This document shows, one piece after another, positions 15,688 to 22,530 of a stretch of DNA of 43,644 bases. The translations under genes were made by a program, and so were the position numbers. The stretch lies in contig CAJUBX010000009.1 in assembly GCA_910585165.1 (NCBI GenBank), positions 1-43,644 of the forward strand, given 5' to 3'. Within the stretch, counting starts at the first letter, position 1, and each line of letters starts with the position of its first letter. The stretch is from an uncultured Oscillibacter sp. Lineage in GTDB: Bacteria > Bacillota > Clostridia > Oscillospirales > Oscillospiraceae. Under the pieces are notes generated by a model. The model had not been told where the DNA came from. It did not search any database and saw only the letters and a program-made list of their open reading frames with translations.

Positions 15688-16034
15688 GAGAAAAACGTAT
15701 GTTTTTACCGGAAGCCACAAATGGCCAAGCCCGCCCCCTAGAGCCGGCCGGGACGGCACCTGCGGCGGAAGCGCCAAATCCTGAACCGGGGAAATTCCCA
15801 TGCCCCTGCTGCGGGTATCGAACCTTTCCCGTTCCCAAAGAGGAAGCTGTTGCTTATATCTGCCCGGTGTGCTTTTGGGAAAACGACGTATTTACCCCCG
15901 GCGAGGACCAGCCCAGCGGTGAAAACCGGGGCATCACGCTGAAACAGGGCCGGGAAGCATTCCGGCGGCTGGGAGCCGTCCAAAAGTATCTGGTCCGGTA
16001 CGTGCGAAAGCCCCTGCCGGAGGAAATTCCGTAG
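15684..16034 (+). CDS. CPCC-family cysteine-rich protein
   Basis: 116 aa. Residues about 37-75 form the CPCC domain: FPCPCCGYRTF and, 20 residues on, YICPVCFWEND, i.e. two CxxC-type knuckles that probably bind zinc. The rest is a short variable N-terminus and a helical C-terminus. GTG at 15684 overlaps the ogt TGA (GTGA) and has AAGGAA 8 bases upstream; the ATG at 15699 has no ribosome-binding site, so I prefer the GTG. Translational coupling with ogt is evident. The role is unknown; CPCC proteins are often found singly in bacterial accessory regions. Confidence 0.8.
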   Translation: MREKRMFLPEATNGQARPLEPAGTAPAAEAPNPEPGKFPCPCCGYRTFPVPKEEAVAYICPVCFWENDVFTPGEDQPSGENRGITLKQGREAFRRLGAVQKYLVRYVRKPLPEEIP

Positions 16035-16042
16035 GGACTGCC

Positions 16043-16075
16043 AAAAAAAGCGGGCATTGGTGTTCCAATGCCCGC
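16043..16075 (-). terminator. Terminator of spoIVA
   Basis: An 11-bp perfect stem, GCGGGCATTGG / CCAATGCCCGC, with TTTTTTT after it on the minus strand (16043-16049). It lies 61 nt past the spoIVA stop. On the plus strand it lacks a T-run but could still end the ogt operon. Confidence 0.9.
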
Positions 16076-16136
16076 TGTGCCTGACTTTATAGAAAACGCT
16101 GTGCGGCTTTGCGCCTTGGCTGGCCCATAGGACACA

Positions 16137-17612
16137 TTACAAAATGATGCAGATAAGCCCTCCGCTGCCCTCGTTGATGATGCGGGTCAGGGTTTCCTGG
16201 AGCTTTTTCCGGGCGTCCTCCGGCATCCGTTTCAGCTTGCCCTGGAGATCGTCGCTGACCAGCTCGTGGAAGCTCCGCCCAAAGATGTTGGACTGCCAGA
16301 TTTTGCTGGTGTCCCCCTCAAATTCCTGGAGGAGGTAGTTCACCATGTCCTCCGACTGCTTCTCGTTCCCCACGATGGGCGAGACCGCCGTCTCGATGTC
16401 CGCCCGGATCATGTGGATGCTGGGTGCGCTGGCTTTCAGCCTCACGCCGTAGCGCCCCCCCTGCTTCATGATCTCCGGCTCCTCCAGGGTCAGTTCCTCG
16501 ATGCTGGGCACTACGATGCCGTAGCCCGTTTCCCGGACGTCCTTGAGCGCCCCGGCCACCTTGTCGTATTCTGCCTTCACCGCCGCAAGGCGGGTCAGCA
16601 GGCTCATCAGGTCCCCGTCGTCCCCCACCTCGAAGCCGGACTGCTCCGACAGCGTGTGGTAAAACAGCTCCCGGGGCAGGCTGAGGCGGGCCGCCGCCAC
16701 GCCGGTGCCCAAGTCAATGGAGGTGATTTTCGCCTCGCTGATGTTCTCGCAATCTCCCAGGGCGGCGATGACGCCATCCACCTCCCGGATATGCTGGAGC
16801 TGGGAGGTTCCCTGTCGGACCGCGTCATAGAGGCTGGCCTTGATGGGGTGCTCCGTGGGCAGCGCGTCCACCCAGGGAGGCAGGAACAAATCCAGCTCCT
16901 GCATGGGGAACTCGTAGAGGACGGCCCGCAGGATGTCCGCCACATCCTCCTCCCCCAGGTCCAGGCAGTTCACCGGGACGCAGTTCACCTCATAGCGGGA
17001 GGCAATGTCCCGGGCAATGGCCTCCGCCCGGTCGCTCTTGGGGTCTGCGGAGTTCAGAAGGACGATGAAGGGCTTCCCAAGCTCCTGGAGCTCCCGGATC
17101 ACCCGCTCCTCCGCCTCCAGGTAGTCTTCCCGGGGGATGTCGGAGACGGTGCCGTCGGTGGTGATGACAATGCCGATGGTAGAGTGCTCCGAGATGACCT
17201 TCCGGGTTCCGATCTCCGCCGCCTCGGTCATGGGAATCTCATGGTCGTACCAGGGGGTGGTCACCATCCGGGGGGCGTCGTCCTCGAACTGGCCGATGGC
17301 CCCCCGGACCATGTAGCCCACGCAGTCGATGAGCCGCACGGAGAAGGAAGCGCCGTCGGGGAGCTGAACCTGGGCCGCCTCCTCCGGGACGAACTTGGGC
17401 TCCGCCGTCATGATGGTCCGGCCGGAGCCGCTCTGGGGCAGCTCATCCCGGGCCCGCTCCTTGCGGTACACATTTTCGATGTTGGGAATGACCTGGGTTT
17501 CCATGAATCGCTTGATGAAGGTGGACTTGCCGGTCCGCACCGGGCCCACCACGCCGATGTAGATATCCCCCGCCGTGCGGGTGGCGATATTCTGATAGAT
17601 GGTCGTGTTCAT
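16137..17612 (-). CDS. spoIVA: Stage IV sporulation protein A, spore coat ATPase
   Basis: 491 aa, the usual SpoIVA length. It is a mother-cell ATPase that polymerises on the outer forespore membrane as the coat basement layer. The Walker A motif is GPVRTGKSTF (residues about 23-32), the NTPase core continues through VRLIDCVGYMVRGA, and the conserved extreme C-terminus GGLICIIL, needed for contact with SpoVM, is intact. AAAAGGACGG precedes the ATG. A candidate sigma-E promoter lies at 17651-17679. Its partner spoVM is encoded about 4.4 kb away in this window at 21985. Confidence 0.97.
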   Translation of the reverse strand: MNTTIYQNIATRTAGDIYIGVVGPVRTGKSTFIKRFMETQVIPNIENVYRKERARDELPQSGSGRTIMTAEPKFVPEEAAQVQLPDGASFSVRLIDCVGYMVRGAIGQFEDDAPRMVTTPWYDHEIPMTEAAEIGTRKVISEHSTIGIVITTDGTVSDIPREDYLEAEERVIRELQELGKPFIVLLNSADPKSDRAEAIARDIASRYEVNCVPVNCLDLGEEDVADILRAVLYEFPMQELDLFLPPWVDALPTEHPIKASLYDAVRQGTSQLQHIREVDGVIAALGDCENISEAKITSIDLGTGVAAARLSLPRELFYHTLSEQSGFEVGDDGDLMSLLTRLAAVKAEYDKVAGALKDVRETGYGIVVPSIEELTLEEPEIMKQGGRYGVRLKASAPSIHMIRADIETAVSPIVGNEKQSEDMVNYLLQEFEGDTSKIWQSNIFGRSFHELVSDDLQGKLKRMPEDARKKLQETLTRIINEGSGGLICIIL

Positions 17613-17650
17613 AGTATCCCGTCCTTTTTCCGCTCCATATTCATGTTCCC

Positions 17651-17679
17651 ACTCTATGTCCCAGGAGGCAAAAGTATGA
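17651..17679 (-). promoter_or_regulatory. Candidate sigma-E promoter of spoIVA
   Basis: On the minus strand TCATACT (17673-17679), 14 bases, CATAGAGT (17651-17658). This fits the Bacillus sigma-E pattern (ATA-containing -35, 14-15 bases, CATACAAT-like -10). The expected start near 17644 leaves a leader of about 32 nt. The SPOCS/LysM gene has the same -10 and spacing. Confidence 0.65.
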
Positions 17680-17753
17680 CGGCCCGTCTTGTTTTAGAGA
17701 AATCACACAAGGAAAATGGTTTATGGGCAAAGCCGATTTGGTCGAAATCATGC

Positions 17754-17782
17754 TTTACAGCAGTTCTTTAATATGGTAAACT
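17754..17782 (+). promoter_or_regulatory. Candidate sigma-A promoter of the amino acid ABC operon
   Basis: TTTACA (17754-17759), 17 bases, TAAACT (17777-17782), 51 nt before the start codon of the binding protein. Confidence 0.55.
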
Positions 17783-17785
17783 GCT
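17759..17785. promoter_or_regulatory. Inverted repeat over the ABC-operon promoter (operator candidate)
   Basis: AGCAGTT (17759-17765) and AACTGCT (17779-17785) are perfect 7-base inverted repeats with centres about 20 bases apart. They cover the end of the -35, the spacer and the -10. The position suits a dimeric repressor. No regulator gene lies next to it. Confidence 0.4.
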
Positions 17786-17833
17786 AGCGTATTAAATGAA
17801 CGGCCCGCCCGTTCTATTTTGGAGGATGAAAGC

Positions 17834-18733
17834 ATGATGAAAAGCAAGAAGTTTTGGGCCCTCCTGCTGGCCCTTGCCATGGTCCTGAGCCTGGCCGCCT
17901 GCGGCGGCAAGGACGCAAGCTCCGATAATAGCGGAGACGGCGGCACTTCGGTGGTCGCTCCGGAGGATCAGAAGACCGGCGGTACGGGAAGCGAGCCGGC
18001 AGACGGCGAAAGCGACCTGGCTTATGTGCAGGGCAAGGGCACTCTGGTCGTGGGCATGACGGACTTCGCCCCGATGGATTACCGGGATGCCGGCGGCAAT
18101 TGGATCGGCTTTGACGCGGATATGGCCTCCGCCTTTGCCGAAAGCCTGGGCGTCAAGGTCGAGTTCCAGGAGATTACCTGGGACTACAAGGTCATGGAGC
18201 TGAATGCCAAGAGCATTGACTGCGTCTGGAACGGCATGACCCTGAACGATGAAGTCAAGGCGGCTATGGACACCGGAAACGCTTACTGCCTCAACGCTCA
18301 GGTGCTGGTGGTCCCCACCGAAAAGGCCGCGGACTTTGAAAGCCTGACCAGCCTGGAAGGGCTGAATGTGGCTGTGGAATCCGGTTCCGCAGGCGAGGAC
18401 GCGGCGCAGGCCCTGGGCGCTTCCACCACGGCTGTTGCCAAGCAGGCCGACGCGCTGATGGAGGTCTCCGCCGGAACCGCCGACGCCGCCGTAATCGACC
18501 TTCTGATGGCCGGAGCCATGATCGGCGAGGGAACCAACTACGCAAACCTTACCTATACTGTAAACCTGAATACCGCCCAGGGCCTGGAGTCTGAGGAGTA
18601 CGGCGTGGGCTTCCGCAAGGGGTCCGACCTGGTGGACGCGTGGAACAGCTTCTGGTCCGCCGCCATTGCCGACGGCTCCGTTCTGGAAACCGGCACTACT
18701 TACGGTGTGCAGGAATCCCTGATTCTTGCGTAA
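17834..18733 (+). CDS. Amino acid ABC transporter substrate-binding lipoprotein
   Basis: 299 aa. The signal sequence ends in the lipobox LSLAAC, with the lipid-bearing Cys at residue 23, followed by a Gly/Ser/Asp linker to about residue 60. The rest is a family-3 periplasmic-binding fold: GTLVVGMTDFAPMDYRD, GFDADMASAFAESLGVKVEF and ELNAKSIDCVWNGMT. GGAGG is about 9 bases before the ATG at 17834. The family carries polar amino acids (Gln, His, Arg, Cys); the exact ligand cannot be read. It heads a binding protein-permease-ATPase operon. A strong stem-loop after it probably raises its mRNA level over the two downstream genes. Confidence 0.93.
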   Translation: MMKSKKFWALLLALAMVLSLAACGGKDASSDNSGDGGTSVVAPEDQKTGGTGSEPADGESDLAYVQGKGTLVVGMTDFAPMDYRDAGGNWIGFDADMASAFAESLGVKVEFQEITWDYKVMELNAKSIDCVWNGMTLNDEVKAAMDTGNAYCLNAQVLVVPTEKAADFESLTSLEGLNVAVESGSAGEDAAQALGASTTAVAKQADALMEVSAGTADAAVIDLLMAGAMIGEGTNYANLTYTVNLNTAQGLESEEYGVGFRKGSDLVDAWNSFWSAAIADGSVLETGTTYGVQESLILA

Positions 18734-18761
18734 ACCCATACCCCTTCCGGCTGCAATCCGC

Positions 18762-18790
18762 AAAGGCAGAGAGGTTCCCTCTCTGCCTTT
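18762..18790 (+). other. Intercistronic stem-loop after the binding-protein gene
   Basis: AAAGGCAGAGAGG and CCTCTCTGCCTTT form a 13-bp perfect stem with a 3-base loop and no T-run after it. Such elements stabilise the upstream message or attenuate read-through, giving more binding protein than permease. Confidence 0.7.
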
Positions 18791-18832
18791 GGACGGTTTC
18801 CTCCCCGAAATTTCCAATGAGAGGACGATTCG

Positions 18833-19522
18833 ATGGTTTCCTTTTTTCGTTCCCCTGAATTTTTGACAGTCCTGTCTGCGCTGAATACCGGCTTTGTCAA
18901 AACCCTCCAGCTCTTTTTTGTCACGCTGGTGGGAGCCGTGCCTTTGGGTCTGGTCATTTCCTTTGGTTCCATGAGCCGTCTCCATCCCCTGCGGTGGCTG
19001 ACAAAAACCCTGGTTTGGATTGTCCGGGGCACGCCCCTGGTGCTCCAGATTATCGCGCTGTATTACGTCCCGGGTCTGAAAGGCTTTCCTATCTGGAGCG
19101 GCGGCGAATCGGGACGGTTCACCGCCGTGGCGGTGGCGTTCGTCATCAATTACGCCTGCTATTTCTCAGAGATTTACCGGGGCGGCATCCAGGGCGTGCC
19201 CGCCGGACAGCAGGAGGCCGGGCTGGTGCTGGGCATGACGAAACGGCAGATTTTCTTCAAGATCACGCTGCTGCAAATGGTCAAGCGGATTGTTCCCCCC
19301 ATGTCCAACGAGATCATCACCCTGGTGAAGGACACCTCCCTGGCCCGGGTGGTGGCGCTGCAGGAAGTCATTTGGATGGGTGAATCCTTCATGAAGGGAA
19401 ACCAGGGCTACGCGGGACTGGTGTGGCCGCTGTTCTTTACGGCGGTGTACTACCTCATCTTCAGCGGCGCTGCGACCCTCCTCCTGGGGAAGCTGGAAAA
19501 GAAGCTGGAATATTTCCGTTGA
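18833..19522 (+). CDS. Polar amino acid ABC transporter permease
   Basis: 229 aa, HisM/GlnP type, with about five membrane helices. The coupling-loop (EAA) motif is seen as GVPAGQQEAGLVLGMTKRQIF, the contact site for the ATPase. The N-terminal LNTGFVKTLQLFFVTL and the RGTPLVLQ signature are typical of the family. GAGAGGA is about 8 bases before the ATG. It should form a homodimer with two copies of the ATPase encoded 14 nt downstream. Confidence 0.95.
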   Translation: MVSFFRSPEFLTVLSALNTGFVKTLQLFFVTLVGAVPLGLVISFGSMSRLHPLRWLTKTLVWIVRGTPLVLQIIALYYVPGLKGFPIWSGGESGRFTAVAVAFVINYACYFSEIYRGGIQGVPAGQQEAGLVLGMTKRQIFFKITLLQMVKRIVPPMSNEIITLVKDTSLARVVALQEVIWMGESFMKGNQGYAGLVWPLFFTAVYYLIFSGAATLLLGKLEKKLEYFR

Positions 19523-19536
19523 GAGGAGTTTGCAAG

Positions 19537-20304
19537 ATGGCGATTTTAGAGGTCCAACACATTGAAAAGCACTTCGGGGACACCCAGGTCCTCAGCGATA
19601 TCAGTTTTTCCCTGGAGGAGGGGCAGGCCCTGTCCATCATCGGCTCCTCCGGCTCCGGCAAGACCACCCTGCTCCGCTGCCTGAACTTTCTGGAGCGGCC
19701 GGACCACGGTTCCATCTCCGTGAAGGGCGGCGTAATCTTCGACGCAGAGGACCCTTCCACCCAGTCGGAAAAGGACATCCGCCAAAAACGCCTCCACTTT
19801 GGACTGGTATTTCAAAATTTCAACCTCTTTCCCCAATATACGGCCCTTCAGAATGTCACCCTGGCCCGGGAACTGCTGTCCAGGGAGCGGGGCGGTGAAA
19901 GCCGGGAGGACATTGCCAGGGCTGGCCGGGAACTGCTGGCTCAAATGGGCCTGGCTGACCGGGCGGATCACTATCCCCACCAGCTCTCCGGCGGGCAGCA
20001 GCAGCGGGTGGCCATTGCCCGGGCGCTGGCCCTGCACCCGGATATTCTCTGCTTTGACGAGCCTACCTCCGCCCTGGACCCGGAACTTACCGGAGAGGTT
20101 CTGAGGGTTATACGGTCCTTGGCGGAACAGAAAACCACCATGATTATCGTCACGCATGAAATGGCCTTTGCCCGGGATGTGGCGGACCAGGTGATTTTCA
20201 TGGACGGGGGTGTCATCGTCGAGCAAGGCAATCCGAAAGAGGTGATTGACCATCCGAAGGAGGAACGGACCAGGCAGTTCCTTTCCAGGTACGCAAACAG
20301 CTGA
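19537..20304 (+). CDS. Amino acid ABC transporter ATP-binding protein
   Basis: 255 aa. Walker A is GSSGSGKTTLL (about residues 36-46), the Q-loop follows in VFQNFNLFPQYT, the signature motif is LSGGQQQRVAIARAL, Walker B is ILCFDEPTSALDPEL, and the switch His is in VTHEMAFA. GAGAGGAG precedes the ATG at 19537. The insert between Walker A and the signature (DAEDPSTQSEKDIRQKRL) is a bit longer than in HisP/GlnQ. It powers uptake with the permease and lipoprotein upstream and ends the operon at a strong terminator. Confidence 0.96.
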   Translation: MAILEVQHIEKHFGDTQVLSDISFSLEEGQALSIIGSSGSGKTTLLRCLNFLERPDHGSISVKGGVIFDAEDPSTQSEKDIRQKRLHFGLVFQNFNLFPQYTALQNVTLARELLSRERGGESREDIARAGRELLAQMGLADRADHYPHQLSGGQQQRVAIARALALHPDILCFDEPTSALDPELTGEVLRVIRSLAEQKTTMIIVTHEMAFARDVADQVIFMDGGVIVEQGNPKEVIDHPKEERTRQFLSRYANS

Positions 20305-20338
20305 TGCGCCTTGGTTGTAAAGGAAAAACAGTTTATAG

Positions 20339-20375
20339 AAAAGCGTGCGGGAAGAATTTCCCGCACGCTTTTTTA
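20339..20375 (+). terminator. Bidirectional terminator between the ABC operon and the SPOCS/LysM gene
   Basis: AAGCGTGCGGGAA pairs with TTCCCGCACGCTT, with T-runs on both sides (TTTTTTA on the plus strand, TTTTCT on the minus). It serves the convergent genes. Confidence 0.92.
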
Positions 20376-21911
20376 TGCTCTTTTCCGGGGAATCAGCAGC
20401 ATCTGATCTTGGGGAATCTCCTCCTCCCCTTCCAGCTGGTTGGCGGACAGGATGGCGGAGATCGTGGTATTGTACTTCTTCGCCAAGTCCCAGGCACTCT
20501 CCTGCCGCCCAATGCACCGCAGAACCAGAGAGGGCGCGCCGCCCAGGTCCTTGGTCGTCTCCGTATCCAGCTTGGCTGCGCAGACGCAGACTTTCTTTAC
20601 TCTGGCCGCCGCTTCAATGTGGAAGTCCACCGGGAGGCGAACCTCAATTCCCCGGTCTCCCAGAGTGCCCTGAACCTCCTCGGCGCAGACGGCCCGGGCG
20701 GTAACGCGGCAATCCTCCGGCAGCTCCAGCTGGCATCCGGCATCCATGCTCCGTTCCGCCACCAGGGGCACGCCGCCCTCGTCCAGGTACATGGCCCGAA
20801 CCGTTACCCCGGCCCGCAGAACGGCCATGTTCCCCTCCCGGCTGACGGATACCGCGCCGCACTTGGCGGATAGGGCCAAAATGGACTCGGCCACCACGCC
20901 GATTTCCAGCACCTCCCGCAGGGTCTGGCGGCGGGTCAGGTTTTCGCAGAAGCTGGTGATGTTCAGCGGCGCGGCCTCATAGGTCATATCATAGGCGGTG
21001 GAATACAGGTCGCTGAGCAGCGTCAGCTCCTGCTCCTCCCGCAGTAGAGCCGTAGCGTGCAGATACAGTGTCACGGCAATCTGGCGGCCCTCCGGGTCGT
21101 CGCCGTCAATTTGAAAGTCCGTGCCCGTCAGCTGCAATTGCAGACTGGCGGAGGATCCCTCCACGGCCCCTTCCACCTCCATAATCTGAGAGAAGGGCAT
21201 CTCCGCAGAGGCGGAGCCGCAGCCGCCGTCCAGATTCCGGTAAAGCAAGCCGATGGAGAACACGCCTTTGAATATCAGCTTGCTTCCCACAATCTTCGTC
21301 TCCGTAACGGTGCTGGAAACCTGGCTGGTCAGCAGCTCCGCCGCCCCCTCCCGGCCTGGGGAGAGGTTCATCTCCTCCGTAAAGGTGAAATCCTTCTCCG
21401 CAATGTGGGTCAGCAGAATGGCGTGCTGTTCCTCCTGGCGCTTTTCCACCTGGAGCGCCGGCTCCGCCTCCGTGTCCGAGCAGAACGCCAGGGGCTTGCG
21501 CTGATAGCCGGTCACATGGGTCACCAGCTTGCAGTGGGTGAAAATCTTCCGGGGATTCAGCATCCGGGCCTCCAGAAATTCCGTTTCCGTCTCCGCCGTC
21601 AGATACTGGCAGCCCGGCAGGGCCCGGCCGTCACTCTCAGCGGTAAAGGGAATCGCAAATTCCAGGGTGCGGATGCCGCTTTCCCCGTCGGGGGTATAGA
21701 GCACCGTGATCCGAACGGTTCCGGAAATCTCCGCTTTCCCATCCCGCAGCTCCCGGCTGTGTAAATAGACCTTCCCGTCCGTCTCAATGATGCGGGCAAT
21801 ATCGGGACAGTAGTCCGGCACAATGGTCTCCGCCGTTTCCTCTTGCGTCAAAGTCAGCTCCCCGCCCATATCATAGGCGTCCAAGGACACTTTTTTCAAA
21901 TCCAGTTCCAT
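20373..21911 (-). CDS. SPOCS (DUF3794) and LysM domain protein, probable sporulation/coat protein
   Basis: 512 aa. The bulk is made of repeated SPOCS/DUF3794 beta-rich units (about residues 30-150, 180-290 and 330-440) and the C-terminus is one LysM domain (about 462-510, QESAWDLAKKYNTTISAILSANQL) that can bind peptidoglycan or cortex. Proteins with this make-up are common in endospore-forming clostridia and are linked to spore coat assembly. GAAAGGAAGGGG lies before the ATG. A candidate sigma-E promoter at 21955-21983, near-identical to the one of spoIVA, supports expression in the mother cell. No signal peptide is present, which fits a protein made inside the mother cell. Confidence 0.9.
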   Translation of the reverse strand: MELDLKKVSLDAYDMGGELTLTQEETAETIVPDYCPDIARIIETDGKVYLHSRELRDGKAEISGTVRITVLYTPDGESGIRTLEFAIPFTAESDGRALPGCQYLTAETETEFLEARMLNPRKIFTHCKLVTHVTGYQRKPLAFCSDTEAEPALQVEKRQEEQHAILLTHIAEKDFTFTEEMNLSPGREGAAELLTSQVSSTVTETKIVGSKLIFKGVFSIGLLYRNLDGGCGSASAEMPFSQIMEVEGAVEGSSASLQLQLTGTDFQIDGDDPEGRQIAVTLYLHATALLREEQELTLLSDLYSTAYDMTYEAAPLNITSFCENLTRRQTLREVLEIGVVAESILALSAKCGAVSVSREGNMAVLRAGVTVRAMYLDEGGVPLVAERSMDAGCQLELPEDCRVTARAVCAEEVQGTLGDRGIEVRLPVDFHIEAAARVKKVCVCAAKLDTETTKDLGGAPSLVLRCIGRQESAWDLAKKYNTTISAILSANQLEGEEEIPQDQMLLIPRKRA

Positions 21912-21954
21912 GAAGAACCCCTTCCTTTCCCGGCAGGCATAGAATCCATGTCCT

Positions 21955-21983
21955 ACTCTATGCGCCGCCGGGAAGGGATATGT
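21955..21983 (-). promoter_or_regulatory. Candidate sigma-E promoter of the SPOCS/LysM gene
   Basis: On the minus strand ACATATC (21977-21983), 14 bases, CATAGAGT (21955-21962). Its -10 is identical to that of the spoIVA promoter at 17651 and the spacing is the same. The -35 box starts one base past the spoVM stop codon. Confidence 0.65.
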
Positions 21984-21984
21984 T

Positions 21985-22053
21985 TCAAACCTTGAAAATC
22001 TTTTTCAGAATGCCCCGGAGCATTTTAGGGGACTTCCAAACCACGATATTCAT
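21985..22053 (-). CDS. spoVM: Stage V sporulation protein M, forespore membrane peptide
   Basis: 22 aa, MNIVVWKSPKMLRGILKKIF then KV. It aligns without gaps to the first 21 residues of Bacillus SpoVM, keeping Lys7, Pro9, Lys10, Leu12, Gly14, Ile15 and a basic residue at 17. Pro9 is the residue known to set correct placement on the curved forespore membrane. AGGAGG stands 6 bases before the ATG. It lies downstream of prpC-prkC-rsgA, as in Bacillus subtilis. SpoVM anchors SpoIVA (encoded at 16137). A MITE-like element begins 23 nt upstream of the start codon, and no clear promoter was found in what remains. Confidence 0.85.
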   Translation of the reverse strand: MNIVVWKSPKMLRGILKKIFKV

Positions 22054-22076
22054 ATGACGCCTCCTCTCAGTTTTTA

Positions 22077-22239
22077 AGGAACCGCTGATTAAATTCCAAC
22101 ACACATCTTTGCGCCATAAATTTCCCCCTGATCTTCGTCAGAACGCCTTGAAATCCGTCAGGATTCCTGCGGTTTTCTCCCTTGCCAGATGAAAATCGCT
22201 GGAGCAAATCTGCACATGCCGATTTAATCGGCGCTTCCT
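22077..22239. mobile_element. MITE-like foldback element, about 163 bp
   Basis: The ends are 18-base inverted repeats: AGGAACCGCTGATTAAAT (22077-22094) and, on the other strand, AGGAAGCGCCGATTAAAT (22222-22239), 16 of 18 bases identical. Subterminal stretches also mirror each other (CATCTTTGCGCCA near 22104 against CAGATTTGCTCCA read backwards near 22213), so the whole unit could fold into one long imperfect hairpin. It encodes no protein. A related end lies at 31-53. No certain target duplication is seen. It sits between spoVM and a small membrane-protein gene whose stop codon it touches. Confidence 0.65.
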
Positions 22240-22442
22240 CAACGCCGGCAGCAGGCGCAGCCGCAGCCGATCAGCAGAAACGCAACCAGGAACATCAACA
22301 CACCCACCGGAAACACCGCGGCAATCAGGATTCCCGCTCCCAGGGCCGCGGCGAACAGTCCCAGCAGGCGGACGCCTCCGCCTCCTCCATTCCCGCAGCC
22401 CCAATTTCCAAAGCCTCCAAAGCCCCTGTTTCCACAGCCCAT
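22239..22442 (-). CDS. Small Gly/Cys-rich membrane protein
   Basis: 67 aa. The N-terminal 25 residues are Gly/Asn/Phe-rich with two Cys (MGCGNRGFGGFGNWGCGNGG), two close hydrophobic segments follow (about 28-43 and 45-60), and the end is Cys-dense (GCGCACCRR). AAAGGAGG is 9 bases before the ATG at 22442, a strong start. I do not recognise the family; small Gly-rich hairpin proteins of this look are common in spore formers. The third base of the TGA stop is the first base of the MITE repeat, so the original C-terminus may have been longer. It follows the rsgA terminator, so it probably has its own promoter. Confidence 0.65.
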   Translation of the reverse strand: MGCGNRGFGGFGNWGCGNGGGGGVRLLGLFAAALGAGILIAAVFPVGVLMFLVAFLLIGCGCACCRR

Positions 22443-22465
22443 TGCGGTACGCCTCCTTTCCTTCC

Positions 22466-22495
22466 AGTATATACGCCAGGGCCGTCCACGGTGAA
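22466..22495 (-). promoter_or_regulatory. Weak candidate promoter of the Gly/Cys-rich gene
   Basis: TTCACC (22490-22495), 18 bases, TATACT (22466-22471) on the minus strand. The -10 is good and the -35 poor; it begins directly behind the rsgA terminator. Confidence 0.35.
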
Positions 22496-22530
22496 AAAAC
22501 GCCGCCCCGAACATCGAGGCGGCGTTTTCT
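22494..22530 (-). terminator. Terminator of the cdaA-to-rsgA gene run
   Basis: AACGCCGCC (22498-22506) pairs with GGCGGCGTT (22519-22527), and on the minus strand TTTTTTC follows. It lies right after the rsgA stop and is the first clear terminator on the minus strand downstream of 39511. Confidence 0.9.

Noticed and set aside
16266..17771. Plus-strand frame of 501 codons opposite spoIVA
   Set aside because: Low-complexity His/Asp/Val/Gly-rich shadow of SpoIVA, spanning the spoIVA promoter.
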